DNA of 64,000 nucleotides from Rhodobacteraceae bacterium XHP0102 (GTDB lineage Bacteria > Pseudomonadota > Alphaproteobacteria > Rhodobacterales > Rhodobacteraceae): contig JAOWLD010000001.1 in the NCBI GenBank assembly GCA_025751475.1, positions 1,116,001-1,180,000 of the forward strand. Direction: 5' to 3'. Below the pieces are notes generated by a model. It searched no databases. It was not told the origin of the DNA and saw only the letters and a list, made by a program, of their open reading frames with translations. The translations under genes were made by a program, and so were the position numbers. Below are positions 8,538 through 17,918 of this stretch, piece after piece; position 1 is the stretch's first letter, and the number at the start of each line of letters is the position of its first letter.

Positions 8538-9254
8538 TCAAGCAAAGCCGATGCTGACGCGGCGGTTTTGGCGGCCTTTGTTTTCGATTTTCACGATCTC
8601 CAATTTGCCGATCTCGCCCGTGCGCGCGACATGGGTGCCGCCGCAAGGTTGCAGGTCGATCTGCGCCGCCCCCTCGCCGATTTGCACTAGGCGGATACGC
8701 CCTGCTCCACGCGGGGGTTTGACCGAGAGGGTTTTGACCATCTCAGGTTTGGCATCCAATTCCGCCTCGGTGATCCATGTTTGGCTGACGGGCAGATTGC
8801 GGTCGACCAGCGCATTCAATTGCCCCTGCAGGATTGCGCGCTCGGGCAGCGTGTCGGGGATGTCGAAATCCAAGCGCCCGCGTTCCGCGCCAATCGCCCC
8901 CCCTGTCACCCCATAGGGCAGCACGACCGACAGAAGATGCAGGGCCGTGTGCATCCGCATATGCGCATAGCGCCGTGTCCAGTCGAGGCGCTGCTCCACC
9001 GCCGCGCCGATGGTGGGCAGGGCCACGGGTTCTGCGGGCAAAAGCACGATATCGCCCCCCTCCCCCTTGAGCGTGGTGGCAATCGCGATGCGCCCGCCGT
9101 TGAAATCCAACCATCCGCTGTCGCCTGGTTGACCGCCGCCTTGCGCGTAAAAGATCGTCTGATCCAAAATGATCCCCCCCGCCTCTGTCAGCCCCTTCAC
9201 GGTGGCGGGCGCGGTTTTGCGATAGGCGTCTTGTAGAAATAAAAGCTCACTCAT
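8538..9254 (-). CDS. Alanyl-tRNA editing protein AlaX-like
   Basis: A 238-residue homologue of the editing domain of alanyl-tRNA synthetase. The zinc-binding HxxxH motif is seen in MRMHTALHLL near residue 103, and CGGTH near residue 206 completes the site. These proteins remove serine or glycine wrongly attached to tRNA-Ala. A TTG 12 bases upstream could extend the start and would overlap the mscS stop codon, but the ATG at 9254 is simpler. It is the last protein gene of a minus-strand run, before tRNA-Ser. Confidence 0.92.
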   Translation of the reverse strand: MSELLFLQDAYRKTAPATVKGLTEAGGIILDQTIFYAQGGGQPGDSGWLDFNGGRIAIATTLKGEGGDIVLLPAEPVALPTIGAAVEQRLDWTRRYAHMRMHTALHLLSVVLPYGVTGGAIGAERGRLDFDIPDTLPERAILQGQLNALVDRNLPVSQTWITEAELDAKPEMVKTLSVKPPRGAGRIRLVQIGEGAAQIDLQPCGGTHVARTGEIGKLEIVKIENKGRQNRRVSIGFA

Positions 9255-9262
9255 ACCAGCAC

Positions 9263-11602
9263 TCAAGATTTAGGGGCGGCCAGCGCCTCAGGGTTGCGCA
9301 GCCACAGATCACGCTGTGCAAAGGGAATTTCGATACCCGCTTCGCGGAAGCGGCGCAGCAATTCAAGGTTCATCTCGGATTTTACGGATAAGAGGAAATT
9401 CACATCGCGCAGGATCGCGCGTATTTCAAACTCCAACGCATCCGCGCCAAAATTCACCATCAAGATGGTTGGTTTGGGTTTCAAGATCACCATCGGATGC
9501 GCTTCGGCCACCTCGGTCATGATCTGCATCACCTGCTCAGGGTCGCTGTCATAGGCCACTCCCACGGGCAGGATCAAACGGCCCGTGTTCGAGGAATGGG
9601 TCATATTGGTCACGACCCCCGCGATCAAATCGGCGTTTGGCACAATCAAGTCAGAGCGATCAAAGGTTTCGATGCGGGTCGAGCGCACGGAAATTTCCCG
9701 CACATAGCCCATTTGGCCATTCACCTCGATCCAATCGCCTTCTTTGAATGGGCGTTCGATCAGCAAAATGATCCCTGAGACAAAATTGGATACGATGGTT
9801 TGCAGGCCAAAACCGATACCAACCGAAAGCGCACCAGCCACAATCGCCAGCGAGGAAAGATCAATCCCCGCCGAGGTGATGGCAAACAGCGCGGCCAAGA
9901 AAATCCCGACATAGCCCGTGCCCGCCAAAATGGCGCTTTGGCCGCCTTGGTCGATGCGGGTTTTGGGCAGCAGGTTATAGCGCAGCGTGCTTTGCAAGGC
10001 GCGGGTGGCGGTGTAACCAATGGCAAAGACAATCGCGAAAACAAGGAAATTGCGCGGCGAAATCGTCACGCCGCCAATGGAAAATCCCGAAACGATTTGG
10101 GCCCAGATATCCGCCAATTGCGCGGGCCGCACGCCCCAAATCAGTGCAAAAGCGGGCAGTGAGGCGAGAACCAACAGAAAACCGATCAGCGTTGGGGTCA
10201 GCGCCTCGTCAAGCCCCTCCTCGCGGCGGGTCAGCGCGCCATAGCCATCGGTCACAACGCGCTGCAAAATCCCCAAAACAGCCAGCAGCGACAGGCTGAA
10301 CAGCATCGGCAGCAGAAATGAGGACCCCGCCGTGAAATAACCAATGCCCGCCAGAACAGGCCCCAACAGGCCAAGCACCATCACCGCCAAGGACAGTGCC
10401 CGCACCATCCGCAGCATCAAGGGGCGACTGCCCTCAAGCTGCCGCGCATTGGTGACATGACGCGCCAGCAGGCGGCCCAATTGCCACATCATCAACCCTG
10501 CCAGAACCACAATGGGGAAACTGATGACCAATCGATCGGCGGCGGTGAAATTTTCGGCCTGCGCCACCTCGCCGACCAAGACCCAGACGCCGACAACCGC
10601 ACCGAGAAACCGCGACAAACGGCGGCCATTGGCGCGGTCTGCCGCATCGAGGCGCAGCAGGGCGTGGGGAGCGTGGGCGGTGTCATCTTCGGGGAAAACC
10701 TGTTTTCCAAGCCAGATTGCGGTCATCAAGATCAAGGTGACAGGCGCGGCCATATTCACAAAAACCGCCGCACGAAACCCAACCATCCCAGAGATTTGCA
10801 CCGCATAGGCAAAGGCCCATATCCCCAAAACGGGCATCGCGTGCTGTGCAAGCGACAGCGCGAACAAAGCCAAGCGCGCGGTCGGGGCGCGGCGGTCCGC
10901 CACCAGATGGCCCGACATCAGCCGCCCGACAAAGCCCCACCCCCGCGCCAACACCACAAGCGACAGGATCAGGAACACAAGCACCAAGGGCAAATTCGCC
11001 CCAAGCGCCGCAATCTGCGCAGGCGCCAGCGAATAGGCGATCAGCTCCGTCCCTACGGCGAGGGTGAAGGTGATCAGGCTTGCCACCGCGCTTGGCCAAT
11101 TGGCGGGATTGATTGGGGCGGGTTCGAGTTGCAACAAGGCCCCTGCCTGACGCGCGGCGATTTGCGCATCGATCTCCCCGATCAGCCCTTGCGCCTCACG
11201 ATACGCCGCCTCGGCACGGCGGACGGGCGCCTCAGCCTCGTTCAACCGTTCGGTCAGCGCGGCGCGTTCCGCTGCGATTGTCTCCGCCTCGCCCATTTCT
11301 GGAACGGGGCCTAGGGCGGATAATTGATCGCGCAGGGTTGTGATCCGCGTGGCGTTGATGTTTTGGGCATCAAGAAATGCTCCACGCCACGTCACAATCT
11401 CGGCGCGCACGGCCTCCAGCATAGAGGTGGAGGCGCGACCGCCATCCACCATGACCTCGGCCCGCGCACTGAGCTGTGACCACGCGGTGTAATCAGGGGG
11501 ATCCTGCGCCAATGCGATATTGGCCCAAGCCAACCACAACAGCACAATCGACAAGATAAAGCGTGTGAAAATCGTCCGCATCAGAACCATATCAAACTTC
11601 AC
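9263..11602 (-). CDS. Large MscS-family mechanosensitive channel with DUF3772 domain
   Basis: A 779-residue membrane protein with a signal-like first helix (FILSIVLLWLAWANIALA), a periplasmic helical DUF3772 region (about residues 35-180), and many membrane helices from ~190 to ~600. A typical MscS core follows: the pore helix around LSVGIGFGLQTIVSNFVSG and the beta domain with IERPFKEGDWIEVNGQMG. These channels open under membrane tension and release solutes in osmotic downshock. The GTG start at 11602 overlaps the cysK stop by 4 bases, so translation may be coupled; an ATG at 11590 is an alternative start. Confidence 0.93.
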   Translation of the reverse strand: MKFDMVLMRTIFTRFILSIVLLWLAWANIALAQDPPDYTAWSQLSARAEVMVDGGRASTSMLEAVRAEIVTWRGAFLDAQNINATRITTLRDQLSALGPVPEMGEAETIAAERAALTERLNEAEAPVRRAEAAYREAQGLIGEIDAQIAARQAGALLQLEPAPINPANWPSAVASLITFTLAVGTELIAYSLAPAQIAALGANLPLVLVFLILSLVVLARGWGFVGRLMSGHLVADRRAPTARLALFALSLAQHAMPVLGIWAFAYAVQISGMVGFRAAVFVNMAAPVTLILMTAIWLGKQVFPEDDTAHAPHALLRLDAADRANGRRLSRFLGAVVGVWVLVGEVAQAENFTAADRLVISFPIVVLAGLMMWQLGRLLARHVTNARQLEGSRPLMLRMVRALSLAVMVLGLLGPVLAGIGYFTAGSSFLLPMLFSLSLLAVLGILQRVVTDGYGALTRREEGLDEALTPTLIGFLLVLASLPAFALIWGVRPAQLADIWAQIVSGFSIGGVTISPRNFLVFAIVFAIGYTATRALQSTLRYNLLPKTRIDQGGQSAILAGTGYVGIFLAALFAITSAGIDLSSLAIVAGALSVGIGFGLQTIVSNFVSGIILLIERPFKEGDWIEVNGQMGYVREISVRSTRIETFDRSDLIVPNADLIAGVVTNMTHSSNTGRLILPVGVAYDSDPEQVMQIMTEVAEAHPMVILKPKPTILMVNFGADALEFEIRAILRDVNFLLSVKSEMNLELLRRFREAGIEIPFAQRDLWLRNPEALAAPKS

Positions 11603-12627
11603 TCAAACACCACGGGCAAATCTGCCGCGCCACAATCCAGCCACGCGGGGATCGGCAAACCCTTTTCGCGCAGGAATTCGGGATTGTAGAGCTTGGATTG
11701 GTAGCGCGTGCCGTAGTCGCATAAAATGGTGACAATGGTATGCCCCCGCCCCATCTCGCGCGCCATATGCATGGCCCCTGCGATGTTCACACCCGATGAT
11801 CCACCAAGGCACAGCCCCTCAGCACTAAGCAGGTCAAACACAATCGGCAAGGCCTCGTGATCCGAAATGCGATAGGCGCAATCGGGGGTAAACCCCTCCA
11901 AATTCGCCGTGATGCGCCCCTGTCCAATCCCTTCGGTGATCGAGGTTCCCGGCGCGTCAAAGCTGCCATTGGTGTAGAAACTGTACAAAGCCGCGCCCTC
12001 TGGGTCGGCCAAACCGATCCGCACGCCCTTGGGCTGCAATGCGGCGGCCACACCCGCCAATGTTCCGCCAGAACCGACCGCGCAGATGAACCCATCCACC
12101 TTGCCGCCCGTTTGCGACCAGATTTCTGGCCCCGTTGTCTCGACATGGGCCTGACGGTTGGCGATATTGTCGAATTGATTGGCCCAAATCGCCCCGTTCG
12201 GTTCGGTTTTTGCAAGCTCTGCCGCCAATCTTCCCGAATATCGCACATAATTATTGGGGTTTTTATAGGGTGCAGCGGGCACTTGCACCAATTCCGCGCC
12301 CGCAAGACGCAGCATATCTTTCTTTTCTTGGCTTTGGGTTTCAGGGATCACAATCACGGTGCGAAACCCAAGCGAAGCCCCCACAAGCGCAAGACCAATG
12401 CCCGTGTTCCCTGCCGTGCCCTCGACAATCGTGCCACCAGGTTTAAGCGCGCCACGCGCGACCGCGTCCCGAATGATGTAAAGCGCGGCCCGATCCTTGA
12501 CCGATTGGCCTGGGTTCATGAATTCCGCCTTGCCCAGAATCTCGCATCCTGTCTCATCGCTGACCTTATTGAGACGGATCAGGGGCGTGTTGCCAATCGC
12601 GGCGGAAAGATCAGAATGGATGGTCAT
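11599..12627 (-). CDS. cysK: Cysteine synthase A
   Basis: A 342-residue O-acetylserine sulfhydrylase-family enzyme that makes cysteine from O-acetylserine and sulfide. The PLP lysine lies in NPGQSVKDRAA near residue 43, the phosphate-binding loop is EGTAGNTGIG near 70, and the Ser/Thr-rich SGGTLAGVAA near 183 contacts the cofactor. At ~340 residues it is longer than many CysK proteins (~310), through a C-terminal extension. It is downstream of trgB; in Rhodobacter sphaeroides trgB and cysK are also neighbours in a tellurite-resistance locus. Confidence 0.94.
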   Translation of the reverse strand: MTIHSDLSAAIGNTPLIRLNKVSDETGCEILGKAEFMNPGQSVKDRAALYIIRDAVARGALKPGGTIVEGTAGNTGIGLALVGASLGFRTVIVIPETQSQEKKDMLRLAGAELVQVPAAPYKNPNNYVRYSGRLAAELAKTEPNGAIWANQFDNIANRQAHVETTGPEIWSQTGGKVDGFICAVGSGGTLAGVAAALQPKGVRIGLADPEGAALYSFYTNGSFDAPGTSITEGIGQGRITANLEGFTPDCAYRISDHEALPIVFDLLSAEGLCLGGSSGVNIAGAMHMAREMGRGHTIVTILCDYGTRYQSKLYNPEFLREKGLPIPAWLDCGAADLPVVFE

Positions 12628-12706
12628 GGTGCGCCCCTATTGCTTAGAAATCCGTGCATTCTCAAGGGATAGGGGGGATGGTGCGATAACTCAAGGGGCG
12701 TTGGCG

Positions 12707-13828
12707 CTATTGTGAGGGCCAACCCTTTTCGGCCCGCATCCGATCCAATGCCATCAAAGACAGCAAAAGCGGCGCATTGCTCAGGCGCGCCTCATGCACA
12801 AGGCGATAGGCTTCGGCAAAGGGCAGGCAAAAGGCGCGGATATCCTCGCCTTCCGCCTCCAATCCATGGGTGCTGTCATAAGCGGGGTCAAGCTCACATA
12901 TCCCGATATAAGAGATCAGAATTTGCGCCACCGCCCCTTGGCTTGGATAATAGCGCCCCGCCAGATGCAAATCACCAAGGGTGATGCCCGCCTCCTCCCG
13001 CGCCTCGCGCTGCGCGGTCTGCGCATAGGTTTCGCCTGCGTCACAAATCCCTGCCACGGTTTCCCAAAGCCACGGATTGGGGTCACCTTGCACCACAGCG
13101 GCAGGGCGGAATTGCTCGATCAAAAGCACCAGATCGCGCGCGGGATCATAGGGCAGAACCGTCACCGCCTCGCCCAGATCAAGGATCAGACGACCTGCAG
13201 GGGCCGCATCGCTGCCATCATAGCGGGGATAGGATGCCGCAATATCCACTAAGTTGAAAAATCCATGATAGGCAATATCTTGTCGTACGATTTTAAAGTT
13301 ATCACGGGTGGTGTTTGCGGCGGCGGCAGAAACGGCGGGGGGGTGATCCTTGGCGCGCAGTTTCGCCTGCGCGCGGGCGCGGATGATGGGCAAGCGCAAG
13401 GCAAGCTCTTTGGCCGCCTCAATCCCGAAGGAGGACATGATGTCATACGCGGCCAAACGCGTCAGCGCGCCATGATCCTCGGCCCAAGTCACAGGGTCGA
13501 ATGCCCCGCCTTTGGGCCAGTGTTCATCCTTTGGGGGCAGATAAATCTGCAGCGCGCCCATTGGATGGGGTATTTCCGCACGGCGATAACCAAACACCGC
13601 CTCGTAGAAATCGAGCCGCGCCAACGCCGCACCATCAAGGCCCTGCAACAGCGCAATATCGCATTCAGCCCCCGCTTCGGGCCAAATCATGGGAAAATGT
13701 TGCCCCGCCACCATGGCCACGCGATAGCCTGAAAGACGGGCAGATGGCATCTCACCCCCTGCCCGCCCCAAAACGATCTTCAGGATATCAGGATCACGCA
13801 GCGTTCCGTAAAGCGCGAGATCGGTCAT
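12707..13828 (-). CDS. trgB: TrgB-type protein: gamma-glutamylcyclotransferase-like plus NUDIX domain
   Basis: A 373-residue two-domain protein. The N-terminal ~110 residues carry the AIG2/GGCT opening LALYGTLRDPDIL. The C-terminal half is a NUDIX hydrolase of ADP-ribose pyrophosphatase type, with the box ETVAGICDAGETYAQTAQREAREEAGI near residue 285 (REAREEAG core). An in-frame extension upstream would run into cfa; the ATG at 13828, preceded by GAGGGG, is the likely start, 8 bases after cfa ends. Homologues were linked to tellurite resistance in Rhodobacter. TrgA is not in this window. Confidence 0.88.
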   Translation of the reverse strand: MTDLALYGTLRDPDILKIVLGRAGGEMPSARLSGYRVAMVAGQHFPMIWPEAGAECDIALLQGLDGAALARLDFYEAVFGYRRAEIPHPMGALQIYLPPKDEHWPKGGAFDPVTWAEDHGALTRLAAYDIMSSFGIEAAKELALRLPIIRARAQAKLRAKDHPPAVSAAAANTTRDNFKIVRQDIAYHGFFNLVDIAASYPRYDGSDAAPAGRLILDLGEAVTVLPYDPARDLVLLIEQFRPAAVVQGDPNPWLWETVAGICDAGETYAQTAQREAREEAGITLGDLHLAGRYYPSQGAVAQILISYIGICELDPAYDSTHGLEAEGEDIRAFCLPFAEAYRLVHEARLSNAPLLLSLMALDRMRAEKGWPSQ

Positions 13829-13836
13829 ACAACCCC

Positions 13837-15048
13837 TCAGCCTGGTTTGCGCACGGTGATTTGCGTGACATCGCAATTCTGGAAATGAAAGGTTGCCGCG
13901 CAAGAGGTTAGATAGAAATTCCACATCCTGCGAAAACGCTCGTCAAACCCAAGGGCGGCCACCTCATCCCAACGGTCGTTGAACGTATCATACCAACGCC
14001 GCAAGGTCTGGCTGTAGCTTTCGCCAAATTCGATGGAGCCTGCGACCTCAAGCCCTGCTTTTTGCACCTCTTCGCGCAGCACCACAGGCGATGGCAGCAT
14101 ACCCCCAGGAAAGATATATTTCTGGATGAAATCGACCGTGTTGCGATAAATCTGCCAACGGCGGTGCTGCACGGTGATGATCTGCAATGTGGCCTGCTTT
14201 CCAGGCTTCAGACGGTCGCGCAGGGTTTTGAAATAGACAGGCCAATATTTCTCGCCAACCGCCTCGAACATTTCGATGGAGGCGATGCCATCATAAAGCC
14301 CAGTCTCATCGCGGTAATCTTGCATTTTGATTTCCACCTGCTCGGACAGGCCCGCACGGCGGATACGTTCGACCGCATAATCATGTTGCTCGCGCGAGAT
14401 GGTCAGCCCCGTGACCTTCAACCCGCGTTCGCGTGCCGCATATTCGGCAAAGCCGCCCCATCCGCAGCCAATCTCCAAAACATGATCTCCGGGCTGTGCG
14501 CCCATCTGATCCACCATCGAGGCGTATTTGGCGATCTGCGCGGCCTCGAGGCTTTCTTGCCCCGTTTCAAACAGGGCCGAGGAATAGGTCATCGTGTCAT
14601 CAAGCCAAAGCTTGTAAAACTCATTCCCCAGATCATAGTGATAGGAGATATTCTTGCGCGCCTGTGATTTTGAATTGCGTTGCAGCCAAAACCGAAACCG
14701 CTCATAGGCGCGCGCAATTTTCAGGCCCAGAAACCCGTCATAGATCTCGTCATTTCCCGCGTGCACCAGATCAAGAAAGGCCTGCAGATCAGGGGTCGAC
14801 CACCAGCCATCCAGATAGGCCTCGCAAAAGCCCAAATCGCCTTCGCGGATCAGACGCGCGAAAACATCCACATTATGGATGTGAATTTCCGCAACAGGCC
14901 CCTGACCCGCCCCTTCGGCCCGAAACACACGGCCATCAGGCAGAACCATATCAAGCCTGCCGTTTTTCATATCCACGGATTTTGCAAAAACCGCCTCGAA
15001 ATAGCGTGGCAGGTTCGTCTCACCTTTGGTGCTTGTTTTTATTGTCAT
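13837..15048 (-). CDS. cfa: Cyclopropane-fatty-acyl-phospholipid synthase
   Basis: A 403-residue SAM-dependent enzyme that methylenates unsaturated acyl chains in membrane phospholipids. The SAM motif VLEIGCGWGGFAEYAA lies near residue 193, and the family motif YHYDLGNEFYKLWLD lies near residue 133. An ATG 15 bases upstream (15063) lacks a good binding site, whereas AGGGGGAACG stands directly before the ATG at 15048. It follows the photolyase gene on the same strand. A photolyase-cfa pair also occurs in the singlet-oxygen regulon of Rhodobacter sphaeroides, so a shared stress response is plausible here. Confidence 0.93.
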   Translation of the reverse strand: MTIKTSTKGETNLPRYFEAVFAKSVDMKNGRLDMVLPDGRVFRAEGAGQGPVAEIHIHNVDVFARLIREGDLGFCEAYLDGWWSTPDLQAFLDLVHAGNDEIYDGFLGLKIARAYERFRFWLQRNSKSQARKNISYHYDLGNEFYKLWLDDTMTYSSALFETGQESLEAAQIAKYASMVDQMGAQPGDHVLEIGCGWGGFAEYAARERGLKVTGLTISREQHDYAVERIRRAGLSEQVEIKMQDYRDETGLYDGIASIEMFEAVGEKYWPVYFKTLRDRLKPGKQATLQIITVQHRRWQIYRNTVDFIQKYIFPGGMLPSPVVLREEVQKAGLEVAGSIEFGESYSQTLRRWYDTFNDRWDEVAALGFDERFRRMWNFYLTSCAATFHFQNCDVTQITVRKPG

Positions 15049-15126
15049 CGTTCCCCCTGACATTCTGCGTCAGTTTCACCTCAAAGCCGAGTGGGCTCAA
15101 GCGAATTCCACTCATCGTTGCAGTTG

Positions 15127-16542
15127 TTAAGAATTTCTTTCCCCATATGCGGCCAAGGCACGCGCGCGCCCCTCAGCCAAATCCACAATCGGGCGGTTTG
15201 GATACCCCATATCAGGTCGAAGCCCCCAAGTCCGCGGTGCTGCTTCAAAAAAGTCCAACGCGGTTTGCGGTGCGGGCCGCGATAGCTCCGCCACCCATTT
15301 GCGGCGATAGCGGCCATGTTGGTCAAATTTCTCACCTTGGGTTTCAGGATTGAACACGCGGAAATAGGGGGCCGCATCGGGGCCAGAGCCCGCAACCCAT
15401 TGCCACCCCATGGCATTGGCGGCAGGGTCCCAGTCAATCAGGCAATCGGCGAACCAATCCAAGCCGATTTTCCAATGACACAGCATATGTTTGGTCAGAT
15501 AAGACCCCACCAACATCCGCGCACGATTGTGCATCCGCCCTGTCACATATAACTCGCGCATCGCCGCATCGATCACCTCTACGCCCGTGCGCCCCTGTTT
15601 CCACGCGCGGACCTGAGGCGCGTCAGGGTCAGTGGCCCATGGGAAACTGTCCCATTCAGGCCGCCAGTTTTCTGTGGCGATATGCGGGGTGTGATACAGC
15701 AGGTGATAGGCAAATTCACGCCACACCAATTCTTTCACAAAATGCTCGGCGCCCGCAGCGCCTTGGCGATGCGCCTCCCATCCCATCGCCCAAATCTGAC
15801 GCGGGCTGATTTCACCAAGCGAGAGATGCTCGGACAGGTTGGAACAGGCATCAAGGTCCAGAAAATCACGTTTGTCTTTATAATCGCCCGCCTTATGCGC
15901 AAGAAAATCATGCAGCTTTGCCTGTGCGGCGGCGGCCCCCACCTTGGTGTAGCGCGACAAAACGCGGGCCCCATGGCGCAAATCAGGCGCAAGGTTCAGG
16001 GCCGCTGCAGATATCCCCTTGGGGGGCGTTGATACAGCGCGCAAGGGCGGCAAGGGCAAAGGGCGCGCCACATCGCGCCCCATCACGGCCCGCCAATAGG
16101 GGGTATAGACGCGATAAAACCCGCCCTGCCCCGTTTCCACCTCCCATGGTTCAAACAACAGATGGCCATTATGGCTTTGGGCCGCGATGCCCTGATCGCG
16201 CAGCGCCGTTTTGATCGCCGCATCGCGGGCGCGGGCCTTTGGATCATAAAGGCGGTTCCAATGCACGCTGCGTGCACCTGTTTCTGCGACCAACGCCCGC
16301 AGCACCTCCAACGCATCGCCCGCACGGATCACCAAATCCACGCCATGCGCGCGATAGCTCTGCGCCAGAACCTTTAGGCCTTCTTCGTAGCGCCAGCGCG
16401 GTGCGGCCCCCATGCCCGTCACCGCCGCATCCAAGATCACCACGGGCAGCACCGCCCCTTCGGCCGCAGCGGCCACAAGGGCGGGGTTATCCTCCAGTCG
16501 AAAATCGCGGCGGATCCAGTAAATCGTAGGGGCGGTCGTCAT
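15127..16542 (-). CDS. phrB: Deoxyribodipyrimidine photolyase (class I CPD type)
   Basis: A 471-residue flavoprotein that splits UV-induced pyrimidine dimers with blue light. The N-terminal Rossmann domain begins TIYWIRRDFRLEDNPAL, and the C-terminal FAD-binding domain holds WREFAYHLLYH near residue 287, TGRMHNRARM near 347 and WQWVAGSGPDAAPYFRVFNP near 393, the usual dimer- and FAD-binding surface. Length is typical. The ATG at 16542 gives the conventional N-terminus; upstream in-frame ATGs at 16569 and 16584 would only add unstructured residues. Confidence 0.94.
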   Translation of the reverse strand: MTTAPTIYWIRRDFRLEDNPALVAAAAEGAVLPVVILDAAVTGMGAAPRWRYEEGLKVLAQSYRAHGVDLVIRAGDALEVLRALVAETGARSVHWNRLYDPKARARDAAIKTALRDQGIAAQSHNGHLLFEPWEVETGQGGFYRVYTPYWRAVMGRDVARPLPLPPLRAVSTPPKGISAAALNLAPDLRHGARVLSRYTKVGAAAAQAKLHDFLAHKAGDYKDKRDFLDLDACSNLSEHLSLGEISPRQIWAMGWEAHRQGAAGAEHFVKELVWREFAYHLLYHTPHIATENWRPEWDSFPWATDPDAPQVRAWKQGRTGVEVIDAAMRELYVTGRMHNRARMLVGSYLTKHMLCHWKIGLDWFADCLIDWDPAANAMGWQWVAGSGPDAAPYFRVFNPETQGEKFDQHGRYRRKWVAELSRPAPQTALDFFEAAPRTWGLRPDMGYPNRPIVDLAEGRARALAAYGERNS

Positions 16543-16605
16543 GCGGGTTTGATCTCGTGTTTTTCTCATCTTGGCCGCAACCACGCATCGGGGGCGGCGT
16601 GGGCC

Positions 16606-16634
16606 ATTAGCTAGCGCAGCATTTCGCGGGTCAA
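16606..16634 (-). promoter_or_regulatory. Possible sigma70-type promoter for phrB
   Basis: On the minus strand TTGACC (16629-16634) is followed after 17 bases by GCTAAT (16606-16611). This would place a transcript start about 55 bases before the phrB ATG. The -10 match is only partial. No clear RpoE-type TGATCC element was seen. Confidence 0.35.
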
Positions 16635-16807
16635 GATGGTGCGCAGAAGTCCCCCGCTGTCAGCTGCGATTTTTATAAACTGCCCAAGCAAGTGGCATCG
16701 GGCGCGTGCATCCACAAGCCGCGTGCGAATCCCCTTGCGGAGCAGCGCGGTTCGCCCTAGCGTCCGTGGCGATTTTCCCTTAACCCACAGGATCGGAAGT
16801 GCTGCTT

Positions 16808-17851
16808 ATGACCAAAAAAATGCTCTCTAGCACCGTTGCTTTGCTGGCCTTATCTGGGGCGGCCTTTGCCCAAGATAGCGCATTGACCGTGTTCGACTAT
16901 TCAGGCTTCGAAGAGCCTGGCTACCACCAACCCTATATCGACCAACATGGCGCAAGCCCCAGCTTCGTGTTCTTCGGGGATGAGGACGAAGCGTTTCAGC
17001 GCTTGGTCTCTGGCTTCAAATCCGATGTGACCCATATCTGCGCAGGCTCCGTGCCGCGCTGGCAGGAATCGGGCATCATCGAGCCATGGGACCAAAACCG
17101 TATCGCGGCCTTCAATGATCTGGACGCAAGCCTTGTGGGCCAAGATGTGCTTGCGGGCACCTCCGAGTTGTTCTTCCTGCCCACCGATTACGGCACCACC
17201 GCGATCACCTATAACACCGAGGAAGTAACCGCCGAACAGGTGGCCTCGCTGCAGGTCTTCACCGACCCCGCCTTTGCAGGTCGCTTGTCGATCCCTGACA
17301 ATGTCGATGATGCCTATGCGCTGGCCTATCTCGCCACAGGCGTGACCGATTGGACGAAGGCCACCGATGCCGAGTTTGAGGCGGCCACCGAATGGCTGCG
17401 CGGGATCCACGAAAACCTGCGCACCTATTGGACCGACCCCGCTGAATTGGGCCAATTGATGGCATCGGGCGAAGTTCTGGTCGCTTGGGCGTGGAACGAA
17501 GTTCCCGTGGCACTGGCCGATGAGGGCTTCCCCGTGGGGTTTGAGCGCAACACCACCGAAGGCACCTCGGTCTGGCTGTGCGGCTATGTGAACATGGTCG
17601 ATGGGCCAGGCTCCGAAGACAAGGCCTATGATTACGTCAACGCCATGCAATCACCCGCATCGGCGCAAGCCCTGCTCGATGGCGGCTTTGGCACCGCGAA
17701 CCGTGCAGCGCTTTCCGCCCTTGGCGCAGAGGCGCTAGAGGCCAATGGCTTGGGCGAAGTGACCGTGCCGATCTTGGCCCAATTGCCCATCAGCAACGAC
17801 CGCCGCGAAGCACAGGCCGAAGCCTTTGTGCGGATCAAATCGGGGTTTTGA
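16808..17851 (+). CDS. Periplasmic solute-binding protein, PotD-like (polyamine type)
   Basis: A 347-residue extracellular solute-binding protein with a cleavable signal peptide (about residues 1-18, KK then LLALSGAAFA) and no lipobox, so it should be free in the periplasm. The body resembles spermidine/putrescine binding proteins (PotD family): LTVFDYSGFEEP at the start, NVDDAYALAYLATG in the middle, and an ending EAFVRIKSGF. A GTG at 16799 is an alternative start; the ATG at 16808 has GGAAG at a suitable spacing. No permease or ATPase gene is adjacent. The transporter genes at 29.5-32.3 kb lack a binding protein and could be its partners. Confidence 0.9.
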   Translation: MTKKMLSSTVALLALSGAAFAQDSALTVFDYSGFEEPGYHQPYIDQHGASPSFVFFGDEDEAFQRLVSGFKSDVTHICAGSVPRWQESGIIEPWDQNRIAAFNDLDASLVGQDVLAGTSELFFLPTDYGTTAITYNTEEVTAEQVASLQVFTDPAFAGRLSIPDNVDDAYALAYLATGVTDWTKATDAEFEAATEWLRGIHENLRTYWTDPAELGQLMASGEVLVAWAWNEVPVALADEGFPVGFERNTTEGTSVWLCGYVNMVDGPGSEDKAYDYVNAMQSPASAQALLDGGFGTANRAALSALGAEALEANGLGEVTVPILAQLPISNDRREAQAEAFVRIKSGF

Positions 17852-17852
17852 T
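17822..17852 (+). repeat. Direct repeat, copy 1 (3' end of the binding-protein gene)
   Basis: These 31 bases, covering the last codons and stop of the binding-protein gene, recur without change at 19331-19361. Weaker similarity extends another ~20 bases upstream in both copies. Confidence 0.95.
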
Positions 17853-17874
17853 TAGGTCAGGATGTGAAACGAGA

Positions 17875-17902
17875 CGAGCGCCCCAAAAGGGCGCTCGTTT
17901 TG
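17875..17902 (+). terminator. Rho-independent terminator after the binding-protein gene
   Basis: Perfect 9-base arms CGAGCGCCC (17875-17883) and GGGCGCTCG (17889-17897) around a 5-base loop, followed by TTTTG. It lies 24 bases after the stop codon. Confidence 0.9.
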
Positions 17903-17918
17903 CTTTGGGGGGATGAGA

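Noticed and set aside
16606-16634. RpoE-type stress promoter before the photolyase
   Set aside because: No TGATCC-like element was found; only a partial sigma70-type promoter is visible.
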